A stretch of 25,503 nucleotides of DNA from an uncultured Oscillospiraceae bacterium (GTDB lineage Bacteria > Bacillota > Clostridia > Oscillospirales > Ruminococcaceae). Positions 1 through 6,234 of the stretch are shown piece by piece. Numbering within the stretch: the stretch's first letter is position 1; each line of letters starts with the position of its first letter. A model generated the notes under the pieces. That model had not been told where the DNA came from. It saw nothing but the letters and a program-made list of their open reading frames with translations, and did not search any database. The DNA lies in contig CAJTVI010000035.1 in the NCBI GenBank assembly GCA_910579545.1, positions 1 through 25,503 of the forward strand, written 5' to 3'. The translations under genes were made by a program, and so were the position numbers.

Positions 1-469
1 GGGTACTTTGTAAATCCGTATTTATTTTTTCTTTTGTTGGTAAGTCAGTCTTTTGTATATCTTTATTTAATTGCATTGGATTTTCCAACATAGGTTTTTC
101 CAACATTGGTTTTTCCTGCGTTGGATTATCCAATGTTGGATTTTCCAATGTAGGTAAATCCGGCGTAGGTTCTGTATGCGGCTGCTCATAGATCACATAA
201 TCGGCTCCGCGCAAGCGTCCCTTTTCGTCGCGTTCCCGTGAACGGACGATATACCCGGCGCGTTCCAGTTCCTTTATTGCTTCCCGGATAGCGTCTATCT
301 TTTCCCGGTTGATCTGTGACAGCCCCGCAAGGGTGTAGTCCCAATCTTCGGGAAGTGACAGCATTTGCGATAAAAGCCCCTTTGCCTTTAAGGTCAGCTC
401 CTTGTTGCGTAAATGGTGGTTGCTCATAACGGTATAGCCCTTGTTGCGCTCCACTCGGAAAACTGCCAT
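1..469 (-). CDS. Partial HTH replication-initiator/replisome-organiser-type protein of an integrative element
   Basis: The gene runs off the left edge, so only about the first 156 residues are present. The ATG at 469 follows an AAAGGAGT ribosome binding site at 479-486. The N-terminus (MAVFRVERNKGYTVMSNHHL) and the following 'KGLLSQMLSLPEDWDYTLAGL' stretch are the typical start of winged-helix proteins found in Tn916-like and other Firmicutes integrative conjugative elements, where they are thought to act in element replication. After the HTH (about residues 10-100) comes a Pro-rich linker of five-residue repeats (P-T/M-L-E-N/K) encoded by a 15-bp DNA repeat. Base composition is clearly lower in GC than the genes from about 900 onward, which supports acquired DNA. 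Family placement comes from memory of similar proteins; the exact biochemical role is inference. Confidence 0.75.
   Translation of the reverse strand, partial: MAVFRVERNKGYTVMSNHHLRNKELTLKAKGLLSQMLSLPEDWDYTLAGLSQINREKIDAIREAIKELERAGYIVRSRERDEKGRLRGADYVIYEQPHTEPTPDLPTLENPTLDNPTQEKPMLEKPMLENPMQLNKDIQKTDLPTKEKINTDLQST
78..167 (-). repeat. Six tandem 15-bp repeats inside the HTH gene
   Basis: Six consecutive 15-bp units begin with GG and mostly read GGxTTTTCCAACxTx on the plus strand, at 78-92, 93-107, 108-122, 123-137, 138-152 and 153-167. They stay in frame and encode the five-residue linker repeats of the partial HTH gene. Several units contain TTGGA/TCCAA inverted arms. The array probably expands and contracts by slippage. 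It is coding, so it is not a CRISPR array. Confidence 0.8.
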
Positions 470-528
470 AGCTTCATCACTCCTTTGGTTGTGGATTTGT
501 TACGCGATAAAACGCCGTTTTGCCGGGG

Positions 529-693
529 TTAGGTAGAAATCCCTGTCCCCGGCAGAAGTGCGCCCGCAAAGCCGCATATAGCAAGGCTTTTTTCGCCCCT
601 ACTGCGTAACATGAGGGCATAAAAAAAGCGGCGTTCCTGTTCTCCCGTGTTGGGATAGAGAAACGCCGCGTTTGCGTCGTATTCAGTTTTCAT
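529..693 (-). CDS. Possible small protein (54 aa) in the integrative-element edge
   Basis: An uninterrupted 54-codon reading frame starts at an ATG directly after a TAA at 694-696 and ends 59 bases before the HTH gene start, in the same direction. The protein starts MKTEYDANAAFLYPNTGEQE and has no domain I recognise. There is no strong ribosome binding site; the preceding sequence GAGAAAGAATAA would give only weak or coupled initiation. The frame overlaps a hairpin with a T-run (621-669), so this stretch may instead be a transcription terminator. Treat it as a candidate only. Confidence 0.35.
   Translation of the reverse strand: MKTEYDANAAFLYPNTGEQERRFFYALMLRSRGEKSLAICGFAGALLPGTGIST
621..669 (-). 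terminator. Hairpin with T-run, minus strand
   Basis: On the minus strand GCGGCGTT (arms at 628-635 and 662-669) forms a stem around an inner TCCC/GGGA pairing and is followed by seven T residues (plus-strand A-run 621-627). This is the shape of an intrinsic terminator or attenuator ahead of the HTH gene. It lies inside a possible small reading frame, so both readings compete. Confidence 0.45.
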
Positions 694-987
694 TTATTCT
701 TTCTCAATGCTGTGTGCTGGTGTTTGGGCTTGCAGGGTTCCGGGCGGCATATCAAGGCTCTTTCCCTCAAAAGTAGTAAATTGGTAGTAAATTCAGCTTG
801 AAATCCTGCTTGTATGCCCGTAAATCAAGGCTTTTTTGAGATAATCAACCATTTTGAAATAAAATTGCCGGCCCAAAACGCCCCGCCAAAGGCGCTTTTT
901 AAAAGCACTGCCGGCCGCCGCCCTGCGGCCAAAATCGCGGCGGGCCCTTATACCCCGCCGCCCTGCGGCCAAAACCGCGGCAGGGCC
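694..987. other. Boundary region without a clear gene
   Basis: About 290 bases separate the element-like genes from the first chromosomal-type gene. They hold the 11-bp tandem repeat, a short repeated ATCAAGGCT (751-759 and 824-832), a sharp rise in GC around 860-900 and most of the 40-bp tandem repeat. I see no convincing coding region; a minus-strand frame ending at 694 is open only back to about 795 and could be the tail of a lost gene. Confidence 0.5.
773..794. repeat. Tandem 11-bp repeat near the composition break
   Basis: GTAGTAAATTG (773-783) is followed directly by GTAGTAAATTC (784-794). It lies within about 100 bases of the change from moderate to very high GC, so it may be part of the element end or attachment region. 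There is no second copy in the window to prove an att site. Confidence 0.4.
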
Positions 988-996
988 TTATACCCC
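917..996. repeat. Two tandem 40-bp GC-rich units overlapping a gene's 3' end
   Basis: Units 917-956 and 957-996 are near-identical (GCCGCCCTGCGGCCAAAA... then ...CTTATACCCC). The second unit includes the stop codon and last codons of the minus-strand membrane protein gene (stop 988-990). Each unit can fold with GCCCTGC paired to GCAGGGC or GCCCGC-like arms, so the pair may work as transcription-end hairpins for that gene, but no U-tract follows. Confidence 0.7.
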
Positions 997-1647
997 GCCG
1001 CCCCAGCCGTGCATGTCCTCCACAGGGTCGCTGCCGGGCCGCGGCGCGGGGGCGGGCCCGGCGCTCTGGGCGCGCAGCTCGGCCATCAGGGCCTCCATCT
1101 CCTCGGGCGAAAGGTTCGCCTTCAGCTTTTCCATGGCGCTTTCCAGATCCTTTTTTGCGCCGGCGGCGCTCTCCTTGGCCCAGCCGGCCTCCTGCTTGTA
1201 CACGGCCTGGCGCAGCTTTTCGGCATATTCGCGCCCGGTGGGCGCCGGGGCCGCCGGCACCCCCGCAATGGCGGACATCAGCGCAAGCACCATCTTCAGC
1301 GCAACCAGCCCGCGGCTCACGCTGGGGAACTCGGTGTCAATGCCCGCAAGGTACAGCTCGGAAAAAACGCCAAAAAACACCAGCTGGTACACAATATAGG
1401 CCCCAAAAAAGGCAAAGGCGATCACACAGCCCCGGTTGTTGGTCCAGCCGCGAGGCTTCAGCCAGCACCATACAATGGCGGCCAGCATCCCGGCGCAGAA
1501 CAGCAGTTCCCCAAAAAGCGGGGCGGGCCAGCCGGAGGGCCCGGCGGCCCAAAGCCCCCGCAAAAGCCAGGCTTGGCCGGCGATGATCACGGCCAGGCAG
1601 GCCACAACGGTGCCGCATTTGGCCTCGGGCAGGTTTGTGTTTTCCAA
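988..1647 (-). CDS. Unknown four-helix membrane protein with C-terminal EDxHGWG tail
   Basis: No family recognised. The 219-residue protein has about four hydrophobic helices (residues about 12-32, 43-63, 73-95 and 111-131), then a charged, probably helical region (138-195) and a Pro/Ala linker ending in DPVEDMHGWGGGV. The start is a TTG at 1645-1647, chosen because AGGAGG (1656-1661) sits eight bases upstream; no ATG fits. A promoter lies at 1695-1723. The divergent neighbour ends in almost the same tail (AEDWHGWGCG), so the two proteins probably share a partner or a processing step. The last codons and the stop lie in a 40-bp tandem repeat. Function unknown. Confidence 0.8.
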   Translation of the reverse strand: MENTNLPEAKCGTVVACLAVIIAGQAWLLRGLWAAGPSGWPAPLFGELLFCAGMLAAIVWCWLKPRGWTNNRGCVIAFAFFGAYIVYQLVFFGVFSELYLAGIDTEFPSVSRGLVALKMVLALMSAIAGVPAAPAPTGREYAEKLRQAVYKQEAGWAKESAAGAKKDLESAMEKLKANLSPEEMEALMAELRAQSAGPAPAPRPGSDPVEDMHGWGGGV

Positions 1648-1694
1648 AGGGACGACCTCCTAAAACCGGGACGATCCGGAAAAATATTGTCCCA

Positions 1695-1723
1695 ACTATA
1701 CCACATCACTGTCGGCCGGGCAA
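1695..1723 (-). promoter_or_regulatory. Sigma-A promoter of the minus-strand membrane gene
   Basis: On the minus strand TTGCCC (1718-1723) and TATAGT (1695-1700) are separated by exactly 17 bases and lie 33 bases upstream of the AGGAGG site. The match and spacing fit a sigma-A promoter. Confidence 0.7.
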
Positions 1724-1772
1724 GTGTATTTTGGGCCGGCTTTCCATTTTTTGCCCATAAAACCCGCAAAGT

Positions 1773-1801
1773 TTGCACTTTTTTTTGTATTCCTGTATAA
1801 T
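1773..1801 (+). promoter_or_regulatory. Sigma-A promoter of the plus-strand tail-protein gene
   Basis: TTGCAC (1773-1778) and a consensus TATAAT (1796-1801) are separated by 17 bases. It points toward the gene at 1903 and is back-to-back with the minus-strand promoter 50 bases away, so the two tail proteins share one divergent control region. Confidence 0.8.
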
Positions 1802-1902
1802 AAAACCTGCGCATCACCCATCCCGGGCCGGCCTTTTGGGCCCGGCCGCCAACCAGCGTTCCGGCGCGGTTTTGCCGGCCGAAAAAAAGGAGACACCAAA
1901 TT

Positions 1903-2736
1903 ATGGGAGAAATTATTATCAGGCTTGCCTACGGCGTTATGATCGTGGGGGCCATCCTCTGCTTTATTTTTTCCAAAAACCACCAGCAGGACCTGCGGCG
2001 GGCGGCCAACGATTTTGCCCTCGCCTTTGTAAAGCTGTCCAACTTTATCAGCCCCAAGCCCCCCAAGGAGGGGCTGCGGGTGCGCAGCCTGCCGGACGGC
2101 GGCGTGCAGCCGCTGCCCCTTGCCGAGCAGCCGGAGGCGCTGCGCCGGATCGTGCAGCGGGCCAACGAGCAGGACTCGGTGGACCTGTTTGCCCAGGCGG
2201 ACGCCGCTGCCGACAAGGTAAGCCGGCGGGCCAGCGCAAACCGCACCCAGCGGGCCCAGTTCCAGCAGCCCATCGACCAGCTTTTGCTGCTTGCCCAGAC
2301 CTTTTTGCGGGGCTGCGAGGACCTTTCCACCATTGATACCGAGGAAAAGCGCGCCGCCTTTGACAGCTTTTTGCTCGAGCAGCCCCAGCACCGCATGGTG
2401 CTGCTCAAGCGCATCACCGGGGACCTGGCCGACGAATACCGCAGCCTGAACAAAAAATACGCCGCCGAGATGGAAAAAATCGAGGCCGACGAGGCAAAGG
2501 CCCGCCGCCAAAAGGGCGGCGGGGGGCAAAAGGCGGCCGATGCGGCCCAAAAGCCAAAGCCGGCCAAGCCCGCCCCGCAAAGCAAAGCCGCGCCGGATGC
2601 CCCGCAAACCCAAGCGGGCAGCGCGGCCCCCGCGCCGGACGCCGCGCAGGGCAATACCGCGCCGGATGCCCCGGCCAGCGCCCCCGAGCCGCCCAAAAGC
2701 TCGGCTGAGGACTGGCACGGCTGGGGCTGCGGCTGA
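1903..2736 (+). CDS. Unknown membrane-anchored protein with Pro/Ala/Lys tail and C-terminal EDxHGWG
   Basis: No family recognised. The 277-residue protein has one N-terminal hydrophobic helix (residues 4-23), then a Lys/Arg-rich, mainly helical cytoplasm-facing region (25-205), a low-complexity Ala/Pro/Lys/Gln segment (206-265) with repeated APDAP units, and the end SSAEDWHGWGCG. AAGGAG precedes the ATG by a good distance. The tail matches that of the divergently transcribed membrane protein. The regulator gene follows after 48 bases with no clear terminator, so they may be co-transcribed. A scaffold or adaptor role at the membrane is possible but only inference. Confidence 0.8.
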   Translation: MGEIIIRLAYGVMIVGAILCFIFSKNHQQDLRRAANDFALAFVKLSNFISPKPPKEGLRVRSLPDGGVQPLPLAEQPEALRRIVQRANEQDSVDLFAQADAAADKVSRRASANRTQRAQFQQPIDQLLLLAQTFLRGCEDLSTIDTEEKRAAFDSFLLEQPQHRMVLLKRITGDLADEYRSLNKKYAAEMEKIEADEAKARRQKGGGGQKAADAAQKPKPAKPAPQSKAAPDAPQTQAGSAAPAPDAAQGNTAPDAPASAPEPPKSSAEDWHGWGCG

Positions 2737-2784
2737 ACCAGGGCCAAAAGCGGCCAAAACCGCCGCTAAAGGGGGGAGTTTCGG

Positions 2785-4227
2785 ATGGCAGCGATCAAGC
2801 GTGTGCGGGTGTACCTTGCAAACCCGGACTCAGGCGCCCAGACGCCCGCGTATTCCCGCGAGGCGCTGGAGGCGATCTTTGAGGCGTCCTACGACGGCAT
2901 TTATATCACCGACGGGGATGCCGTGACCATGATGGTCAACAAAAGCTACGAGTCGGTCAGCGGGCTGCGCCGGGAGGATATGCTGGGCCAGAGCATGCGG
3001 GACCTTGTAAACCGGCATGTGATCTCCCAGTCCGGCACCCTGCTTGCGCTGGAACGGCGGGAGCCGGTTACCATCGAGCAGATCTTTAAAACCGGCAAGC
3101 GGGCCATCATTACCAGCACCCCCATCTTTAACGAGGACGACCAGATCGTGATGGTGGTTACCAACGTGCGGGACGTGACCGAGCTGCACAGCCTGCAAAA
3201 GGAACTGGAAAAAAGCCGCGAGCGCAACCAGCAGTATTATACCGAGCTGGAACTTTTGCGCCGCCGGATGAACAGCGTTACCCGTGTGATCGCCGAGGAC
3301 CCCGCCATGAAGGCGGTGCTGCGGGTGGCCGACAAGGTGGCCGAACTGGACGTGCCCGTGCTGCTGGAGGGGGAGACCGGCTGCGGCAAGCAGGAGCTTG
3401 CCCAGTACATCGTGTCCAAAAGCCGCCGGCGCAAGGGCAAGTTCATCGAGGTAAACTGCTCGGCCTATTCCGAGGAGATGCTGGAGCAGGAGCTGTTTGG
3501 CATAGACGCCAAGGCCGACCCGGCGGGCGGCCGGGTGGGGCTGTTTGAACTGGCGGACGGCGGTACCGTGCTGCTGCGGGAGGTCAGCGAACTGCCCGGC
3601 GGCATCCAGATGCGGCTGGTGCGGCTGATGCAGACCCACCTGGTAAGCCGTGTGGGCGGCAGCGCCCCCCACACGGTGGATGTGCGCCTGCTTGCCAGCA
3701 CCTGCGCCGACCTCAAAAAGCTGGTAGCCGAGCGCAAATTCCGCGAGGACCTGTACTATCTGCTCAACGTGCTGCCCATCCAGGTGCTGCCCCTGCGCCA
3801 GCGCCGGGAGGACATCATCCCCCTTGCCGAGGAGTTCTGCATCCAGATCAACAAAAAATACCACCGCCGCAAGCGGTTCAGCCACATGGCCCTGCTGGCG
3901 CTCAAAGGCTATTCCTGGCCGGGTAACCTGCGGGAACTGCGCAATGTGGTGGAGTCGGCCATGATCCTGTGCAGCGACGATATCATCGACCCCCAGGACC
4001 TTGCCATCTATACCGGGCTCAAGCCCGCGCGCGAGTCGGCCGCGAGCCTGGCCGAGCCGGTGGACCTGCGGCGGATGCTGGAGGATATGGAGCTCAAATA
4101 CATCCACAACGCTTACCAAAAGCACGGCAACGTGCGGGATGCGGCCCGCAGCCTCGGCATGGACCCCTCCACCTATGTGCGCAAGCGCAAAAAGCTGGAG
4201 GGCCGGGACGCGGGGGTGACCGCCTGA
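2785..4227 (+). CDS. PAS / AAA+ / Fis-HTH transcriptional regulator lacking the sigma-54 loop
   Basis: The 480-residue protein has a PAS domain (about 25-135), a short coiled linker (135-165), an AAA+ domain of the bacterial enhancer-binding type (about 168-395) and a C-terminal Fis-type HTH (about 436-470, with GNVRDAARSLGM). Walker A is GETGCGK (196-202), the Arg-finger region FREDLYYLLNVLP and the PGNLREL motif are kept. The GAFTGA loop that touches sigma-54 is absent: GIDAKADPAGGRVGLFE stands in its place (239-255). Walker B reads GGTVLLREV instead of GGTLFLDEI, so the Asp is Arg. It probably senses a small molecule through PAS and controls the neighbouring 4-hydroxybutyrate genes without sigma-54. 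Ribosome binding site GGGGGGAG precedes the ATG. Confidence 0.85.
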   Translation: MAAIKRVRVYLANPDSGAQTPAYSREALEAIFEASYDGIYITDGDAVTMMVNKSYESVSGLRREDMLGQSMRDLVNRHVISQSGTLLALERREPVTIEQIFKTGKRAIITSTPIFNEDDQIVMVVTNVRDVTELHSLQKELEKSRERNQQYYTELELLRRRMNSVTRVIAEDPAMKAVLRVADKVAELDVPVLLEGETGCGKQELAQYIVSKSRRRKGKFIEVNCSAYSEEMLEQELFGIDAKADPAGGRVGLFELADGGTVLLREVSELPGGIQMRLVRLMQTHLVSRVGGSAPHTVDVRLLASTCADLKKLVAERKFREDLYYLLNVLPIQVLPLRQRREDIIPLAEEFCIQINKKYHRRKRFSHMALLALKGYSWPGNLRELRNVVESAMILCSDDIIDPQDLAIYTGLKPARESAASLAEPVDLRRMLEDMELKYIHNAYQKHGNVRDAARSLGMDPSTYVRKRKKLEGRDAGVTA

Positions 4228-4263
4228 TGTTGCAAAAATGAAACGCGGTGCAAAATTGCAACA
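4228..4263. promoter_or_regulatory. Two abutting 18-bp operator-like sites
   Basis: Site 1 (4228-4245) is TGTTGC-AAAAAT-GAAACG and site 2 (4246-4263) is CGGTGC-AAAATT-GCAACA. Both fit the palindrome TGTTGC-N6-GCAACA with an A-rich spacer, each degenerate in one half, and they touch without a gap. Site 1 begins directly after the regulator stop codon. Candidate binding sites for the adjacent Fis-HTH regulator. Confidence 0.55.
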
Positions 4264-4327
4264 TATGAAAAATTTTTGAACAAAGTGTGAAAAACCGTGT
4301 GTTACAGCCAAAAAAATGGTTTTGGGA

Positions 4328-4370
4328 CCGGCGGGTTTGTTGCAAAATCGCAACAAACCCGCCGGTTTTC
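4328..4370 (+). terminator. Intrinsic terminator of the regulator gene, containing a third operator-like site
   Basis: A perfect 16-bp stem (4328-4343 with 4350-4365) closes a six-base loop and is followed by TTTT. The top of the stem and the loop, 4338-4355, is TGTTGC-AAAATC-GCAACA, the perfect form of the operator-like palindrome. The hairpin both ends the regulator transcript and could be bound as DNA. Confidence 0.8.
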
Positions 4371-4489
4371 TGGTCAAAATTAAGTCTTAAGGCCTGAATC
4401 GGACGGTTTTTTTGTAGATATTCGCCAAAAAAAACCACAAAAACGCCGCCGGTAGTTTTATACAACCTCCTGAAAAACCCGCCGGCTTA

Positions 4490-4518
4490 TTTACTTTTTG
4501 TATTCCGTCCCATAAAAT
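4490..4518 (+). promoter_or_regulatory. Likely sigma-A promoter of the 4-hydroxybutyrate block
   Basis: TTTACT (4490-4495) and TAAAAT (4513-4518) are 17 bases apart. The -35 is weak, as expected for an activated promoter. I found no GG-N10-GC sigma-54 promoter here. Confidence 0.5.
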
Positions 4519-4637
4519 CTAAGTATCGCAGCCCCAAGCTGTGGAAAGCAGTGATGCGCAAAAAGGATGTTTTCCCGGGGTATCGAACAGATTTGTGGCG
4601 ACAATGCGATAAAACAGATGCAGAGAGGAGAAAAATC

Positions 4638-6113
4638 ATGGTTGAAGCAAAAGAAACTTCTGCGAAGATCCTGGAACCGGCAGGCTTTAACAGCGGCAAG
4701 TTCCCGCTCAAAAAGCGCCAGCTTGGCGGCGTGCAGCCATACATCAAGCTGGGCCCCTTCCATCTTCGTATCCCGCTGATCCACCACGAGTGGTCCTGGA
4801 CCGAGATGGCCGCCGCCATGTTCCTGGGCGTTGCCTGCCTGGGCGCCGGTACTGCCACCACCATGTCCACCTTTGGCTTTGACGATCCCGCCACCATCGC
4901 GGCCCTTGGCCTTACCGAGAACGGCGCGTTCCTCATGAGCCTTACCTTTGGCGTGTTCAACGCCATCTGCTACTATCTGCCCGCGCTGCTGGGCGACCCG
5001 GTGGTTCCCGGCTGGATCACCCCCGCCCTGCCCCTGACCCTGAAATACCTCGAGCAGTGGGCCATGCCCGATTACGCTGCCGGCCAGGTAGACAGGATCT
5101 ATGCGATGATCGCCCTGCAGATGCTGGTTGCGCTGAGCTTCCTCATCATGGGCGCCACCGGCCTGGGCCGCAAGCTGATCGACATCGTGCCCAACTCCAT
5201 CAAGGCGGGCATCGTGCTTGGCGCCGGCGTAACGGCTGGTATCAACGTGTTCAGCGCCCGTATGCCCAAGGCCCCCATCACGGTGGCCATCGCGGTGCTG
5301 ATGTCCTACTTCTTCCTGTTTAACCCCAGCTTTGCCCGCGCAGCCAAGAAGAACTCCAAGCTCAACTTCTTGCGCAACCAGGGCGTTGTGCCTGCACAGC
5401 TCTTCGCCATCATCCTGGCCCCCTTCCTCATCCGTGAGATCGCGGTGCCCAGCATCCAGTGGGGCATCACCCCGCTCAGCGTTGGCTTTGTGCTCGAGCA
5501 CTTCACCATCTTCGGTTTGGGTATGCCGGCTGCCTCCTTCTTCCTGGCGGCACTGCCCAGCGCCCTCACCACCTACATCATTGCCTTCTCGGACTTCGTG
5601 CTCGCCAAGGAGGTCGTCAGCGAGGCCACCGCGGCCCGCCCGGACGAGACCGTTATCTTCGACGCCGGCCGCTCCAACCTGGTCAGCTTCCTGCGTAACG
5701 GCATCATGTCCCTGTTCGCCCCCTGGGTTCCCATGTGCGGCCCGCTGTGGGCGTCCGGCCTGCTCACCATCACCGAGCGCTACAAGAGGGGCTATAACAC
5801 CCTGCACAGCTACTGGGACGGCGTCTGCACCTTCCGTGCCGCCACCGTTATCTCGGTGCTGATCCTGCCTCTGGTCACCCTGATCCGTCCCGCGTTTGCC
5901 ATCTTCTTCGGCATCACCATGGGCGTTCAGGCCTTTGCCTGCGGCAACATCGGCATGCGGATGTGCACCACCGCCAACGAGCGCGGCATCGCCTGTGTTA
6001 TCGCCGCCGCCCTGGCCTACTACACCCCCGGCTGGGCTCTGCTGGTCGGCATCATTGTGTGGGCCGTTGTGGAAGCCAGCGAGCTGTTCATCAAGAATAA
6101 GGAAGCCGCGTAA
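4638..6113 (+). CDS. Multi-spanning permease, probably for an acid of the 4-hydroxybutyrate pathway
   Basis: A 491-residue integral membrane protein with many hydrophobic helices. Conserved-looking features such as NSIKAGIVLGAGVTAGINVF resemble the NCS2/SulP-type (xanthine-uracil permease-like) fold, but the sequence is clearly not a standard purine transporter. The ATG at 4638 is chosen because GAGAGGAG stands eight bases upstream; an in-frame ATG at 4551 lacks such a site. It is the first gene after the operator region and precedes 4-hydroxybutyrate dehydrogenase, so uptake of 4-hydroxybutyrate, 4-aminobutyrate or succinate, or exchange with a product, is the likely role. The substrate is inference. 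Confidence 0.75.
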   Translation: MVEAKETSAKILEPAGFNSGKFPLKKRQLGGVQPYIKLGPFHLRIPLIHHEWSWTEMAAAMFLGVACLGAGTATTMSTFGFDDPATIAALGLTENGAFLMSLTFGVFNAICYYLPALLGDPVVPGWITPALPLTLKYLEQWAMPDYAAGQVDRIYAMIALQMLVALSFLIMGATGLGRKLIDIVPNSIKAGIVLGAGVTAGINVFSARMPKAPITVAIAVLMSYFFLFNPSFARAAKKNSKLNFLRNQGVVPAQLFAIILAPFLIREIAVPSIQWGITPLSVGFVLEHFTIFGLGMPAASFFLAALPSALTTYIIAFSDFVLAKEVVSEATAARPDETVIFDAGRSNLVSFLRNGIMSLFAPWVPMCGPLWASGLLTITERYKRGYNTLHSYWDGVCTFRAATVISVLILPLVTLIRPAFAIFFGITMGVQAFACGNIGMRMCTTANERGIACVIAAALAYYTPGWALLVGIIVWAVVEASELFIKNKEAA

Positions 6114-6138
6114 CCCTGTTACGCCGCGCGCATCACAA

Positions 6139-6174
6139 AAGGCAGAGCCGGGGCCATGGCGTCGGCTCTGCCTT
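6139..6174 (+). terminator. Hairpin between permease and dehydrogenase genes
   Basis: AAGGCAGAGCCG (6139-6150) pairs perfectly with CGGCTCTGCCTT (6163-6174). No U-tract follows on the plus strand (CCTTAAAA), so it may be a weak terminator or an mRNA-stabilising element that sets the permease-to-enzyme ratio. Confidence 0.5.
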
Positions 6175-6234
6175 CCTTAAAAAAGCCGCAAATCGTTCAT
6201 CTTGTATCGTTTGTTCAGAAGGGATGTTTTTAGC

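Larger units (their letters stand above)
4228..4637. other. 410-base control region upstream of the permease
   Basis: No gene seen. It holds two abutting 18-bp palindrome copies directly after the regulator stop, a third copy inside a terminator hairpin, an 11-bp palindrome TTAAGTCTTAA (4380-4390), an A/T-rich inverted repeat (about 4410-4437), a likely promoter (4490-4518) and a leader of more than 100 bases before the permease start. Confidence 0.6.

Noticed and set aside
78..167. Short regular repeats that look like a CRISPR array
   Set aside because: The units are 15 bp with no spacers, stay in frame and encode a five-residue linker of the HTH protein.
2830..4377. A 515-codon open frame opposite the regulator
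   Set aside because: Antisense to a PAS/AAA+/HTH gene with recognisable domains; His/Gly/Leu-rich translation typical of GC-driven shadows.
4320..4640. A sigma-54 promoter before the permease, expected from the regulator type
   Set aside because: No GG-N10-GC with TGGCA/TTGC context was found, and the regulator lacks GAFTGA.
4491..5807. A 438-codon minus-strand frame opposite the permease
   Set aside because: Its translation is rich in Gly/His/Asp without hydrophobic pattern, and the plus-strand permease has a good start site.
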